A DNA stretch of 64,000 bases, taken from NCBI GenBank assembly GCA_965215295.1, contig OZ244045.1, forward strand, positions 3,410,001 to 3,474,000, read 5' to 3'. This document shows positions 1-8,845 of the stretch, in pieces. The position numbers were made by a program, and so were the translations under genes. The DNA is from HK1 sp965215295. Its GTDB lineage: Bacteria > Pseudomonadota > Gammaproteobacteria > HK1. Position 1 is the stretch's first letter, and every line of letters begins with the position of its first letter. The notes under the pieces were generated by a model. That model did no database searches. It was given only the letters and a program-made list of their open reading frames with translations, and was not told the origin of the DNA.

Positions 1-2
1 CA

Positions 3-617
3 AGCACCAGCGCCAGCCTGAAACAGCTACGGCGAACCCTTCTCGAAGGGCTGTTGTTGCTGCTCGAACAAGGCAAACCCGATGATGAACTCCTGAAGGC
101 GCATCGCGCCTTGTCGCCAAACGGGAGGTTCGCGCTGAAGGAGCTGAACGAGTCGGAGAAGTCGGCCCACAACCTGCCGCCCGAACTGCGAAGGTGGCTG
201 GTTTCGAATGGCACCAAGGTACTGGTGGCGAAAAACGTCGAGCTGGACGAGAGCGACGACCTGTCGATCGCCATGGCCATGATCGTCGCGAGCGATCTCC
301 GCCACCGGACGGAAGCGGGTGTCGACGCCATGCTTGATGATCTTCGATTCAAGGCGCCAATCCACGCCGACACCATCACGGGCGTGGTCGACTTGACCAG
401 GCAATTGATCGACCGAGTGAGCTTTCTGGCGGACAGAAGGCAGCTACGGCTGTTCGGCTCGCCAGGCGAGGTGGTCGACTTCTCTCCTCACGCGTACCGC
501 CTCCCCGACAACGTACCGCTCACGCGACGCGTTCAAGTCCGCTCCCCCGGCGTCGAGAAACACGGGCGGTCGGCGTCGAGGGTAGTGGTTCCTGCTCTCG
601 TGGAGGCGTGTCACTGA
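3..617 (+). CDS. C-terminal part of an unknown protein (5' truncated by window edge)
   Basis: The frame is open from the first bases of the window to a TGA at 615-617, so this is the C-terminal ~204 residues of a longer protein. A TTG at 54 could be a start, but the frame continues upstream without a stop and the residues there look coding. I do not recognise the family. The visible part is rich in charged helices in its first half (ELNESEK, LRRWLVSNG, VELDESDDLSIAMAMIVASD) and ends in a basic tail. It converges on the Hsp70-like gene with a 19-base gap. It may be a functional partner of that gene, but convergent orientation argues against a shared operon. Confidence 0.55.
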   Translation, partial: STSASLKQLRRTLLEGLLLLLEQGKPDDELLKAHRALSPNGRFALKELNESEKSAHNLPPELRRWLVSNGTKVLVAKNVELDESDDLSIAMAMIVASDLRHRTEAGVDAMLDDLRFKAPIHADTITGVVDLTRQLIDRVSFLADRRQLRLFGSPGEVVDFSPHAYRLPDNVPLTRRVQVRSPGVEKHGRSASRVVVPALVEACH

Positions 618-636
618 TGAGAAATGACGCTTTCCG

Positions 637-2283
637 TCATTGCCCGTCGCGAAAGCCGCCCGCTGTCCACTGCACATCGGACAAGTCTCCCCCGAATTTA
701 TGCAACTCCCGATCTACGCCCAAATCAGTCTTTCCTGCGCCGTGGCAGGCACCACCGATGCAAACCGCAAGCTGCGGGTAGAAGCCGACAACATCCTCAC
801 ACTCGTCTTCGAGCCAAGGTGGCGGCTGCGTCACCGGTATTGGTGTAACCACCGAGTTGCCGATCCGGACGGGCTGATTTCGGGCAAGTCTCGTCACCAT
901 GCCGAGAGAGGCTCCGCCGCCCGTGAAAAACACTTCGAGATCGCGAAAGCTCAACCAGCTACTGTCTACTCTCGACAGTACCTTGTTGAACGCTTCCTGC
1001 ATCGCATCCCGTAGCCGAACCATTGCGGAGCAGGCCTCGAACTTGTCGAGTCGCGCTTCGGCCCTCCTGTCATTCACGAGTTGCCTCGTAACGGATCCCT
1101 TCCTGAACAGCTCCTCCTTGAGCAACCGAATGTCTCGCTGCAAATCAGCTCTGATAGCGCCGAGCCGCGGGTCGCTCTCCGTGACACCCGCTTGCCGCAG
1201 CAGATAGTCCATCAGGGCACTATCGACGTCATTCCCGGCAATTCGGACGGTGGCTACGGAATTCCGGATGCGGAACAGGCTCATTTGGTCTTCATGCTCG
1301 ACCCGAGCGAACATCGCGAAGTCGGTTGTTCCTGCACCTGCATCGATCACCATCATCAAGCGTCGCCGATGCCGTTCGGGCTCAACGTTCCGGATGCGAC
1401 CGGCGAAGGCGGCAACCGGCTCCGGCAGGATACTGCGCTCAACCACCAAGTGCTCCTGTGCCATGTTCGGTTCGGCGATCACTTTGCGCAGATCGTCCAG
1501 CGGAATGCCGCCGTCCCACTGGCCGGAGAAACGATCGGCCAGCGCCTGCCCAACCGTCGCGCACTCGGTCAGGATCTCCGTCGCCCACTCATCACGCTCG
1601 GGGTCGAAAACCGGCTTGGTGTAGTTGCGCGGGATGTTGCGGCCGCCTTCCCGATAGTCCTCCCGCAACGCCAGAAGCGCGCTGTCGGTCAGGAAGGCCA
1701 GATACAGCGTGACTACCTCTCTGCGACTGACCGGATGCCCGCCGGGGTTGTACGGGCTGGACACGGATTCCCGCAGGTCGGATATCGGGCCAACCGTCAG
1801 AATATCCTTGATGGACTGGAAGGCCTGGTGGTGTTCGGAGTCCACCGCCGCAGCGCGATTCACGGCTTCCTGCCCGAAGAAGACTCGCCCATCACGGGAG
1901 ATGAAGATCGTTGAATCGAGCACATAAGGGGAGGATGCGGGGGCCCCGGCGGCATGGCCGATCCTCAATGGCATGGGATCGTCGGAGTTCTTGTCCCACG
2001 CAAACGCCTTCGACATCGCGGTGCCGAAGTCGAGGCAGAGATGGATCGGGCCGGTGTAGGGCTGGAGCGGAAGCGTCGCGGGAAGGTCGGTGTCTACCGC
2101 TTTGCCTTCGACATGGAAGGGTTCGTCCTCCGTGGCGCCCGCATTGCCGAGCTCGTCTGCATCGCCGAACACACGATTGGCGTACTCAAGCGCAGCCGCG
2201 GCGAGCCGGTGCGGCGGGATTTCCATGGTCTCCGCCATCTGGTGGAGAAATCCGACTATCTGTTTCTTCGAGTACATTTTCAT
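637..2283 (-). CDS. Hsp70/actin-fold ATPase-like protein
   Basis: A 548-residue protein with the nucleotide-binding signatures of the Hsp70/actin superfamily: phosphate-1 loop LDFGTAMSKA near residues 84-92, phosphate-2 loop VIDAGAGTTDF near 312-322, and adenosine motif FFTGGGASLG near 452-460. It has an unusual ~75-residue N-terminal helical extension and lacks the long substrate-binding and lid region of DnaK, so it is not a standard chaperone. Such truncated Hsp70-like ATPases occur beside helicases and nucleases in accessory regions; a role there is inference. The start ATG at 2283 follows an upstream in-frame-free region directly (TGAATG), and no partner gene lies immediately upstream. 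It is on the same strand as the DISARM-like operon 3.4 kb away but separated by three metabolic genes. Confidence 0.8.
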   Translation of the reverse strand: MKMYSKKQIVGFLHQMAETMEIPPHRLAAAALEYANRVFGDADELGNAGATEDEPFHVEGKAVDTDLPATLPLQPYTGPIHLCLDFGTAMSKAFAWDKNSDDPMPLRIGHAAGAPASSPYVLDSTIFISRDGRVFFGQEAVNRAAAVDSEHHQAFQSIKDILTVGPISDLRESVSSPYNPGGHPVSRREVVTLYLAFLTDSALLALREDYREGGRNIPRNYTKPVFDPERDEWATEILTECATVGQALADRFSGQWDGGIPLDDLRKVIAEPNMAQEHLVVERSILPEPVAAFAGRIRNVEPERHRRRLMMVIDAGAGTTDFAMFARVEHEDQMSLFRIRNSVATVRIAGNDVDSALMDYLLRQAGVTESDPRLGAIRADLQRDIRLLKEELFRKGSVTRQLVNDRRAEARLDKFEACSAMVRLRDAMQEAFNKVLSRVDSSWLSFRDLEVFFTGGGASLGMVTRLARNQPVRIGNSVVTPIPVTQPPPWLEDECEDVVGFYPQLAVCIGGACHGAGKTDLGVDRELHKFGGDLSDVQWTAGGFRDGQ

Positions 2284-2756
2284 TCAGGCATCCTTGAGAT
2301 GGCCGGTGAGCGCCAAGGGCGGCATGCCTGACGTCACCGGACCCGTCCATCGTTCAGTGGAAGCGAACGCCAGCGCATCCGCCGTGGGCAGCGTCTCGTC
2401 GGTGCTGTCGACCACGCAGGCCGAGGCATCCGTTTACTCGCCTTCGCCGCCATTGCCGTCGTCTTCGGCAGTCGACGACACAGCATTTCATGCTCCGAGG
2501 AGCGCAGAAACAGGCCATCGTCCCGAATCGGTGTAGGCGTTCGTCTATTGTTTGGTGCGACTTCGTGCCTCGGGACGGTTCCATCCAACGGAGAGATTCC
2601 GCGGTGTCGTCGGAACACCACCAGCAACACGGACGGTGCGGGATGCCCGGGTCATCGTCTTCGCGCGGGAGCCTGCCCCTAGCCGATTGACGAGGGTGCG
2701 CCCCCGTCATAGCCTCGATTCCCCGCGAGACCGCACCTTCCGGAGAGGGACGACCG
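2284..2756. other. Intergenic region between divergent Hsp70-like and HD-domain genes
   Basis: This stretch of about 470 bases separates divergently transcribed genes and should hold both promoters. The only candidate small frame is a ~43-residue minus-strand frame starting at a GTG and ending in a TGA that touches the ATG of the Hsp70-like gene. It resembles nothing I know and I do not call it a gene. No RNA gene or clear operator was seen. Confidence 0.4.
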
Positions 2757-3503
2757 ATGAGCACCGCACCTTCGTCGTCCGAGCTTGCCGACGCGATCGA
2801 GCACCGGCAGATGGAGGAGCTCGGCGAGCGTGTCGTCGTGAAGTCCCTCCTCTACCACCTCGCGGACGGCGAGCGCACGCTGGGTCCGCGGCCGGCCGGA
2901 GCCGGCCTGCTCATGGGCGAGGACCCCCGGCTCCCGTCCATGCCGGAGAAGCCGGACCTGCTCGACTTCTTCCGCCTGCGCTTCGCCCCGACCCAGGCCC
3001 ACCTGCTGCAAAGCGCCAACTTCGCGCAGAAGAACGGGCTGCCGGAGAAGATGGTGCTCGCCTGCCTGCTCCACGACATCGCGGTGGTGGGGTTCATCCG
3101 CGCCGACCACGGCTATTGGGGCGCGCAGCTCGTCGAGCCCTACGTGGACGAGGAGGTGAGCTGGGCGATCCGCGCGCACCAGGCGCTACGGTTCTTCCCG
3201 GACGAATCGGTGGGGTACGAGTACCCCGACCTCTACCGGACGATGTTCGGCGAAGACTACCGGCCCGAGCCCTACGTCGTGGCCGAGTACGAACGGGCGA
3301 GGAAGCACCGCTGGTACATGTCCGCACGCATGATCTGCGTGAACGACCTCTACTCGTTCGACCCCGACATGGAGGTCGATCTCGGGCAGTTCGAGGACAT
3401 CGTCGGCCGGCACTTCCGGCAACCGCCCGAGGGCCTCGGCAACGACAACACCCCCGCCTCGCACATGTGGCGCACGCTGCGCCGGCCCTGCAACGCGCTG
3501 TAG
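2757..3503 (+). CDS. HD-domain protein, PhnZ-like (mixed-valence diiron oxygenase type)
   Basis: A 248-residue protein with an HD-type metal site. Candidate ligands are the H of TQAHLLQ, the HD pair in CLLHDIAVVG (~residues 107-108), the H of DHGYWGAQL, the H of IRAHQAL and a later D in CVNDLYSFD. This H...HD...H...H...D spacing, with a HGxWGA helix after the HD pair, is closer to the oxygenase branch (PhnZ, inositol-oxygenase-like) than to nucleotide phosphohydrolases. A phytanoyl-CoA-dioxygenase-family gene lies convergently next door, which recalls the PhnY/PhnZ pair that oxidatively releases phosphate from phosphonates. The substrate is not known from sequence. The last codons and stop are duplicated 141 bases downstream. 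Confidence 0.7.
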   Translation: MSTAPSSSELADAIEHRQMEELGERVVVKSLLYHLADGERTLGPRPAGAGLLMGEDPRLPSMPEKPDLLDFFRLRFAPTQAHLLQSANFAQKNGLPEKMVLACLLHDIAVVGFIRADHGYWGAQLVEPYVDEEVSWAIRAHQALRFFPDESVGYEYPDLYRTMFGEDYRPEPYVVAEYERARKHRWYMSARMICVNDLYSFDPDMEVDLGQFEDIVGRHFRQPPEGLGNDNTPASHMWRTLRRPCNAL

Positions 3504-3761
3504 AGGCTCGACGACCGCCATCCGGCCGGCGGAACGGCCGGAACCGGGTTCAGCCCGCCGGGCCGCCCGCCTCCTCCTGCACCGCGAAGAACGATGCGCG
3601 CACCGGCTGTTCGGGAAGTGCGCCGGCCCTGCAACGCGCTGTAGAGGCTCGACGACCGCCATCCGACCGGCCGTGACGGCCGGAACCGGGTTCAGCCCGC
3701 CGGGCCGCTCGCCTCCTCCTGCACCGCGAAGAACGATGCGCGCACCGGTTGCTCGGGAAGC
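3480..3761. repeat. Tandem 141-bp duplication spanning two convergent gene ends
   Basis: Copy 1 (about 3480-3620) and copy 2 (about 3621-3761) are near-identical with a period of 141 bases; differences cluster around the hairpin in the middle. Each copy contains the last codons and stop of the HD gene and, on the other strand, the last ~24 codons of the dioxygenase gene. The HD gene ends in copy 1 and the dioxygenase gene in copy 2, so neither is broken. The pre-duplication spacing between stops was about 47 bases. Confidence 0.9.
3521..3542. terminator. GC-rich hairpin between convergent genes (possible bidirectional terminator)
   Basis: An 8-bp stem (TCCGGCCG / CGGCCGGA) with a 6-base loop follows the HD gene stop. 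The second copy of the duplication carries an equivalent 7-bp stem at 3667-3683 with a 3-base loop. Neither has a clear T-run, so termination activity is inferred from position only. Confidence 0.4.
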
Positions 3762-4564
3762 TCGATGGTCGCCTCCGCGAGCCGCGCCCGGCGCGTGGCC
3801 CGGCCGCGCACCACCATGCCCTCGTTCCGGTTGGGCATGGGGTTGCGGGCGATGGGAAAGGCGTCCGCGGCGCTGTAGACGCAGATGTAGAGACCGCGCG
3901 GCGAGGCGGAACGATTGGGCTCCGAGCCGTGCGCGAGCCGGGTGTGCATCAGGCACACGCTGCCGGCCGGGCCGAGGACGGGCTCCTCGCGCTCGCGCAG
4001 CGTCCGCTCCTCGCCGGGAGCGATGAAGCCGGTGAAGCGGTCCCCGTCGAACAGCGAGTACACCGGCCCGCAGTGGCTGCCCGGAACCACCATCAGGCAG
4101 CCGTTCTCCGCCGTCATGTCGTCGAGCATGAGCAGCGCGGTCACCACGTCGTCGTTGGTGTGTGGCGTGTAGGCGAAGTCCTGGTGGTAGCGCACCTCGG
4201 TGTGGGTGCCGGGCAGCTTCAGGTTGATCTTGCAGTGGTGGTGCTTCACGTCCGGGCCGATCAGGGCGGCGACCATGTCGGTCATCGCCGAGTCGCGCAT
4301 GACCTCCATGTACGTATCGTCGATCTCGCTCGGGTTGTTGACCCTTCTGAGCGCGGGGGCTTCGGCGGTGTGCTCCGGAGCCAGATCGAAGCGCGCCCGT
4401 CCGTCCGCGGTCGGCTCGCCGAACGGCGCGTCATGGGAGCGGCTCTCCTCGACCCACTCGGCGAGGACCTCGCGCAGGCCAGCGAGCTGCCGGGCATTGA
4501 CCGCGTTCTCGGCGACGAGCACGCCGTCGCGCCGGAATTCGTCGACCTGTGTGTTCGAGATCAT
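3692..4564 (-). CDS. Phytanoyl-CoA dioxygenase family Fe(II)/2-oxoglutarate oxygenase
   Basis: A 290-residue member of the PhyH family. The facial triad is visible as HQDFAYTPH (H and D two residues apart) and a distal H in LAHGSEPN, followed by the arginine in SPRGLYICVY expected to bind 2-oxoglutarate. I chose the ATG at 4564 (MISNTQVDEF) because the alignment-like start FRRDGVLV follows directly; an upstream ATG at 4645 in the same frame would add 27 low-complexity residues and crowd the TatD gene. The family hydroxylates very different small molecules; the adjacent PhnZ-like HD protein suggests a phosphonate as one possible substrate, by analogy with PhnY. It is probably cotranscribed with tatD upstream (about 90 bases apart). 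Confidence 0.8.
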   Translation of the reverse strand: MISNTQVDEFRRDGVLVAENAVNARQLAGLREVLAEWVEESRSHDAPFGEPTADGRARFDLAPEHTAEAPALRRVNNPSEIDDTYMEVMRDSAMTDMVAALIGPDVKHHHCKINLKLPGTHTEVRYHQDFAYTPHTNDDVVTALLMLDDMTAENGCLMVVPGSHCGPVYSLFDGDRFTGFIAPGEERTLREREEPVLGPAGSVCLMHTRLAHGSEPNRSASPRGLYICVYSAADAFPIARNPMPNRNEGMVVRGRATRRARLAEATIELPEQPVRASFFAVQEEASGPAG

Positions 4565-4653
4565 GCTCGGGACGGCCCGTGGCGAATTGCGGACGGTGAT
4601 GTTTCCAGCTTGATTGCCGGCCGGCAAGTGCCGCCGCGCGAGCACACCGGGCG

Positions 4654-5451
4654 TCAGGCCGGGTCCGGCAAGCCGAAGAAGCGGCGCGCGGTCGCGGTGG
4701 TGGCGCGCGCCAGGCCGCCCGGCTCGTGTCCGGTTGCGACCGCCACCGCCCGCAGGACGTGCGGGAGGTACATCGGCTCGTTGCGCCGGGTCTTCGGCTT
4801 CGGGACGAGGTCGCGGGGGAGGAGGTAGGGCGCATCGGTCTCGATCATGAGGCGATCGAGCGGGACCCGGCCGATGATCTCGCGCAGGTGCAGCCCGCGG
4901 CGTTCGTCGCAGATCCAGCCGGTCACTCCGACGTGGAGGTCGAGGGCGAGGTAGGCGTCGAGCGCGATCGCGTCGCCGGTGAAGCAGTGGATGACGGCCC
5001 GCGACAGCCGGGCGCGCCAGCGCGAGACGATGGCCAGGAACCGTTCGTGCGCATCGCGCTCGTGGAGGAACACGGGCATCCCGAGCCCCGACGCCAGCTC
5101 CAGGTGGGCTTCGAACGCCCGTTCCTGATCGGGGCGCGGCGAGAAGTTGCGGTTGAAGTCGAGTCCGGTCTCGCCGATCGCGACGACCTCGGGCGCCGCC
5201 GCCAGCCCGTCCAGTGCCGCGGCGCTCCCCGAATGCCAGTCCCGGGCGTGGTGCGGATGGACCCCGGCGGTGGAGAACAGCGTTCCCGGCGCAGTCCGGG
5301 CCACACCGAGCGCGGTCGCGCTCTCCGGCTCGCTCGCACCGGTGACCACGATCTGCGCAACCCCGGCCTGATGCGCACGAGTGAGCACTTGCTCACGATC
5401 GCGATCGAACGATTCGTGGCCCAGGTTCGCACCGATGTCGACAAGCTCCAT
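4654..5451 (-). CDS. tatD: TatD family 3'-5' DNase / metal-dependent hydrolase
   Basis: A 265-residue TIM-barrel metallohydrolase. The N-terminus VDIGANLGHESF and the segment GETGLDFNRNFS match the TatD branch itself (where the usual HxH of the family reads DIGxNL) rather than YcfH. Other signatures are VFLHERDAHERF, VIHCFTGD and IETDAPYLLPRD, the last carrying the conserved aspartate. The family acts as a magnesium-dependent 3'-5' exonuclease on single-stranded DNA and RNA in the cytoplasm. The gene sits between the dioxygenase and the defence-like operon on the same strand and appears to be ordinary core genome; no twin-arginine genes are nearby. Confidence 0.9.
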   Translation of the reverse strand: MELVDIGANLGHESFDRDREQVLTRAHQAGVAQIVVTGASEPESATALGVARTAPGTLFSTAGVHPHHARDWHSGSAAALDGLAAAPEVVAIGETGLDFNRNFSPRPDQERAFEAHLELASGLGMPVFLHERDAHERFLAIVSRWRARLSRAVIHCFTGDAIALDAYLALDLHVGVTGWICDERRGLHLREIIGRVPLDRLMIETDAPYLLPRDLVPKPKTRRNEPMYLPHVLRAVAVATGHEPGGLARATTATARRFFGLPDPA

Positions 5452-5640
5452 GTCAACTCTCCGTCAACCCGCCGCTCCGGCGCATCGGGGTCGGGCGAGA
5501 CGCCGGAGCGCCCCCGCGACCTCCAGCGACTCGACAGGCGTCGCGCATGAAGCCTCGCAACGGATACGGGCGCTACCGAGCGGCACCGGCATCGAAGACC
5601 GGCGAAACCGGGCGAGCGCATCGCGCTTCGCATCGGGAGC

Positions 5641-7239
5641 TCAGGACGGCTTCCGATGAATCAACGACAGCACGGACCGCGCCCGACTCATGGCGACATA
5701 GTGCGCCGCCGACTTTCCGGCGCCGTCCGCCGGGTCGGGAAGGTCCACCACGATGATCGCGTCGTTCTCCAGACCCTTGAACTCCTCGATCCTTGCGAAT
5801 CCGACCCTGTCGCCGGGAGCGTCTCTCAAGTCTCGCATGGAGTACTCGTCCAGACGCCGGATGCGACGTGCGGAGCCGGCGGGCATTGCGGCGACGGAAG
5901 ACTCGGTGATCTCGAACGGCGAGAGCACGGTGACCGAGCCGGGCGCGAGGCCGCCATCGTCCACCAGCTCGATGAGCTCGCGTGCAATTCGCTCGGCGGA
6001 TTCCGACTTGTCGGCCGCGGTCTGCCGGCGCACGGCAGGACCTGCCCCCGCCCCGCTGACGCCCAGGTCCGCGTCCAGCGCGTTCTGTATCCACTCGAGG
6101 ATGACCCGGGTGTTGCGGCAGTTCGTTCGCAACGGCATCCGCACCGGATGCAGCGATTCCAGATACTCCTTCGCGCGTGAATCGAAACGATCGGCCAGGA
6201 ACTGGTTGTTCAGATCGTGAAACCAGCACCAGCGTCCGGCTTCCAGTCGACCGTCCAGGACGCCATCCAGCGTTTCCAGACAGCTCATCTCGAACAGGTC
6301 CTGCCCTTCGTCGACGATCAGCGCGTCAAAGCGTTCCAGGCCCGCCCGGCGGCAGTCGAGGCGAACCTCGTCGATCAGCGATACGGTCAGCCCGGGCATG
6401 GAGAGACGCGATGCGAGGAAGTGTCCGAGCCAGGGGGAACGGCACACCAGAGCGACCTGCATGCCTGCGCCGGCCCAGCGCCGGGCAAGACGTTCGGCGA
6501 GGAACGTCTTCCCGGTTCCCGCGCCGCCGGCACAGAGCACTCGGGGATTCGCCTCCGCGACGTCCGCCATGCGCATCTGGTCATCGGTGAATCTCTCGAT
6601 ACGCTGCCGGACATCCTCCACCTGATGGATGATCGGTTCCTCCGCATCTTCCGTTTCCCGGCCGTCCATGTCGGGCCGCAGATATTCCAGGAGCAGCCGC
6701 AGCGCTTCGTCGTCGAGCCGGCCTTTCGCGCCCTTTCGCGCTTTCCAGTAATCGAACAGGCCGCGCAGCCAGCCTTCCATGTTGCGGCTGCGGCGCGCGT
6801 CGGCGACCATCGCGGAGTCCCACTCGGCGCTGTCGCCGTGCCATTCGCAGTCCGGGAACACCACGCCGTAACCGGTGGTGAGCCGGTCGAGCACGCTGGC
6901 GGGAAGATTGGCGCGCAGACCTTCCACCAGCCCATGCAGAGCGGTCTCGGCTTGGCGGAACGGATCTTCCCGGAGCTGGCCACCCCGGCCGGTCTTGTCC
7001 AGGTAACGCCAGACGCCGTCATGACGAGAGATCCGCCCGCCCTTGATCTCGAGGACGTACAAGCCTTCCGCCGAGCAGACCACGAAGTCGATCTCCGGAA
7101 ACCGCTTGCCGGGATGCCGGGTCGGTCTCAACGAATGACAGGCGACGTAGTTCTCGTCGAAAGCGGCCCGCAGCCGGTCGAATATCAGCTTCTCCGCCTG
7201 ACTGCCGGTCACGTAGGGAAACGGCGGGACCATGCGCAT
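5641..7239 (-). CDS. NERD-domain protein fused to UvrD/Rep-like (SF1) helicase
   Basis: A 532-residue protein. Residues ~10-130 form a NERD (nuclease-related) domain with the restriction-like core FPEIDFVV...LYVLEIKGG (D, then E-x-K). Residues ~230-525 form a superfamily 1 ATPase with Walker A AGGAGTGKTF (~238-245), DEGQD (~310-314), FKGLENDAIIVVD and the motif VI-like HYVAMSRARS. The open frame extends far upstream over the previous gene; I start at the ATG at 7239 because the upstream gene stops at 7247 and the residues before it are antisense-like. A second ATG lies at 7233. It is the last gene of the five-gene operon. The NERD domain is the only clear nuclease-fold domain in that operon, so it is a candidate effector. 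Confidence 0.85.
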   Translation of the reverse strand: MRMVPPFPYVTGSQAEKLIFDRLRAAFDENYVACHSLRPTRHPGKRFPEIDFVVCSAEGLYVLEIKGGRISRHDGVWRYLDKTGRGGQLREDPFRQAETALHGLVEGLRANLPASVLDRLTTGYGVVFPDCEWHGDSAEWDSAMVADARRSRNMEGWLRGLFDYWKARKGAKGRLDDEALRLLLEYLRPDMDGRETEDAEEPIIHQVEDVRQRIERFTDDQMRMADVAEANPRVLCAGGAGTGKTFLAERLARRWAGAGMQVALVCRSPWLGHFLASRLSMPGLTVSLIDEVRLDCRRAGLERFDALIVDEGQDLFEMSCLETLDGVLDGRLEAGRWCWFHDLNNQFLADRFDSRAKEYLESLHPVRMPLRTNCRNTRVILEWIQNALDADLGVSGAGAGPAVRRQTAADKSESAERIARELIELVDDGGLAPGSVTVLSPFEITESSVAAMPAGSARRIRRLDEYSMRDLRDAPGDRVGFARIEEFKGLENDAIIVVDLPDPADGAGKSAAHYVAMSRARSVLSLIHRKPS

Positions 7240-7246
7240 GACGGTT

Positions 7247-8845
7247 TCAGGCCCGAAGCTTCCCGCGGACCTTCTGTTCGGCCTTCGGGTCCAGGCGCAT
7301 CCTGGCCAAGTCGTCGAAGAACCGGGTCCGGTCGATCTCGGGGACGATCCCGGGCTCGCCGGGTAGCTCGATGTGCACCGATGCACCTTCGACCGTGAGC
7401 GTGTACTTGCCTCGGCCGAGGCTGATCCGGGTATGGATGCACTCCCATTTCCGCATCCGGGCGAGATCCAGAGCCGCGGCTCTCTCCCGGGCGCGCCAGG
7501 CCGAGCCGTCGTCGAACAGCTCGCGCAAGGGGCGGACCCTTGCGGGGGATACACCGAGGTCGAGCCCCGTGCCGGCAAGCCGATGGGCCATCCGCGCCAT
7601 GCGATGGGAGACGGCAGCCGGGAGTCCGGGGATGGCGCGCAGTCGGAGGGGCAGGCGCAACCACCCGTCGCGCGCGCCGAACAGGATGGCGGCGGCCAGC
7701 CAATCCGGCTCATGGAGCCGGTCGTTGCTGAAATCGAGGAGGTCCGCGCAGTCCCGGCGCAGAAAGAACAACACCATGGCGCGCGCCATGGGCGTGACAT
7801 GTCGATCGAACAGCTCGTTGGTGGTGGCGTCCCCAAGCCCTCTCAGGGACACGAGGGTGTCGCGGAGCTTTCTGGCGCCGGCCTGCAATCGCGTGTCGAG
7901 CTTCGCTGATGCCGCTTCGAGGTAGTCGAGCAGTACGTCCTCGGCGTCCCCGGCGCCGCTGGCGTCCTCCTCCTTCCAGTCCACCAGCCGCTCGACGGCG
8001 CCCCAGAAGAGGCTCTCCTGGGAAACGTTCTGCAAGCTGGCCGGATCGGCGGAAGTCGTCTCCGTATCCGGGGCGGCCGGCAACGATGCCGCACCCGTTC
8101 GCATCCACCCACGCAGCCCGGCGAGGATCGGATCGTTCAAGGGCGGTGCGGATTCGTCTTCCGGGTCGAAGGCGTGCCGGCAGCCGTGAACCGCCGACTC
8201 GCCTCGGTTGGCCATGAGCAGCAGCATCGCCATGACGCCGCCGGCGGCGAGGGGCGCTTGCAGCGGCGCAGCCCGCGGCTCCGGACCCTCCGCTGGCGGC
8301 CAGGGAGTGTCCAGCGCCTTGGTGAACAGCGTCTTGGGTGCGGTCTTGCGATTGAAGTCCTGCAACGGCACGTTGCCGACGTCCTTCGCATCCGCTTCGC
8401 AGGCGCGCTTGTCCTCCGGCGATCTGAAGACGACGGATTCGATCCAGAACGTGGGCAACGGTGCGGGCAGGAGGATCGCCCATTCGGTTCCATCGAGCCC
8501 ATCCGGGAAATGCAGCTCGCGCAGGCCGCCCTCGCCGAGCGCCAGGACTCGACCCGACAGGCTGGTCAGGCCGATTTCGACGATGGTCGGCCTGAGATAC
8601 CCGGCTTCCCTCGTGGACGACTCGATCGCTTCCCTGGGTACCTTGCCGATGAACAGCGGAATCCAGCCGGGGAAGCAGCCGAGGGTGTCCCGGTAATACT
8701 TGGCGTCGAACCCGGACGGCGGCATCACGAGACCCGCCGCCAGCATGTACATCAGGTTCAGGTGGTTGGTGACGAGGAATCCGGAGCCGGGCGCCTTCGC
8801 CCCGGCAGATGCGTTCCCCAATTCGAAGGACTCCTGGATTGCCAT
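7247..8845 (-). CDS. Unknown protein of the DISARM-like operon
   Basis: A 532-residue protein that I do not recognise. Its first ~75 residues contain LVTNHLNLMYMLAAGLVMPP and YYRDTLGCFPGWIPLFIG, which look like a conserved hydrophobic core domain; the middle is acidic and variable; the C-terminal ~150 residues are basic and helical. No nuclease, methyltransferase, phospholipase D or ATPase motif is visible. The ATG (8843-8845) directly follows the stop of the UvrD-like gene (8846-8848) with no spacing, and the downstream NERD-helicase begins 7 bases after its stop, so expression is tightly coupled to both helicases. Its conserved position suggests a structural or target-recognition subunit, which is inference. 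Confidence 0.75.
   Translation of the reverse strand: MAIQESFELGNASAGAKAPGSGFLVTNHLNLMYMLAAGLVMPPSGFDAKYYRDTLGCFPGWIPLFIGKVPREAIESSTREAGYLRPTIVEIGLTSLSGRVLALGEGGLRELHFPDGLDGTEWAILLPAPLPTFWIESVVFRSPEDKRACEADAKDVGNVPLQDFNRKTAPKTLFTKALDTPWPPAEGPEPRAAPLQAPLAAGGVMAMLLLMANRGESAVHGCRHAFDPEDESAPPLNDPILAGLRGWMRTGAASLPAAPDTETTSADPASLQNVSQESLFWGAVERLVDWKEEDASGAGDAEDVLLDYLEAASAKLDTRLQAGARKLRDTLVSLRGLGDATTNELFDRHVTPMARAMVLFFLRRDCADLLDFSNDRLHEPDWLAAAILFGARDGWLRLPLRLRAIPGLPAAVSHRMARMAHRLAGTGLDLGVSPARVRPLRELFDDGSAWRARERAAALDLARMRKWECIHTRISLGRGKYTLTVEGASVHIELPGEPGIVPEIDRTRFFDDLARMRLDPKAEQKVRGKLRA

Noticed and set aside
7240..7836. Upstream extension of the NERD-helicase frame over the previous gene
   Set aside because: The extension lies out of frame inside the 7247-8845 gene and lacks any NERD or helicase features; the ATG at 7239 fits operon spacing.
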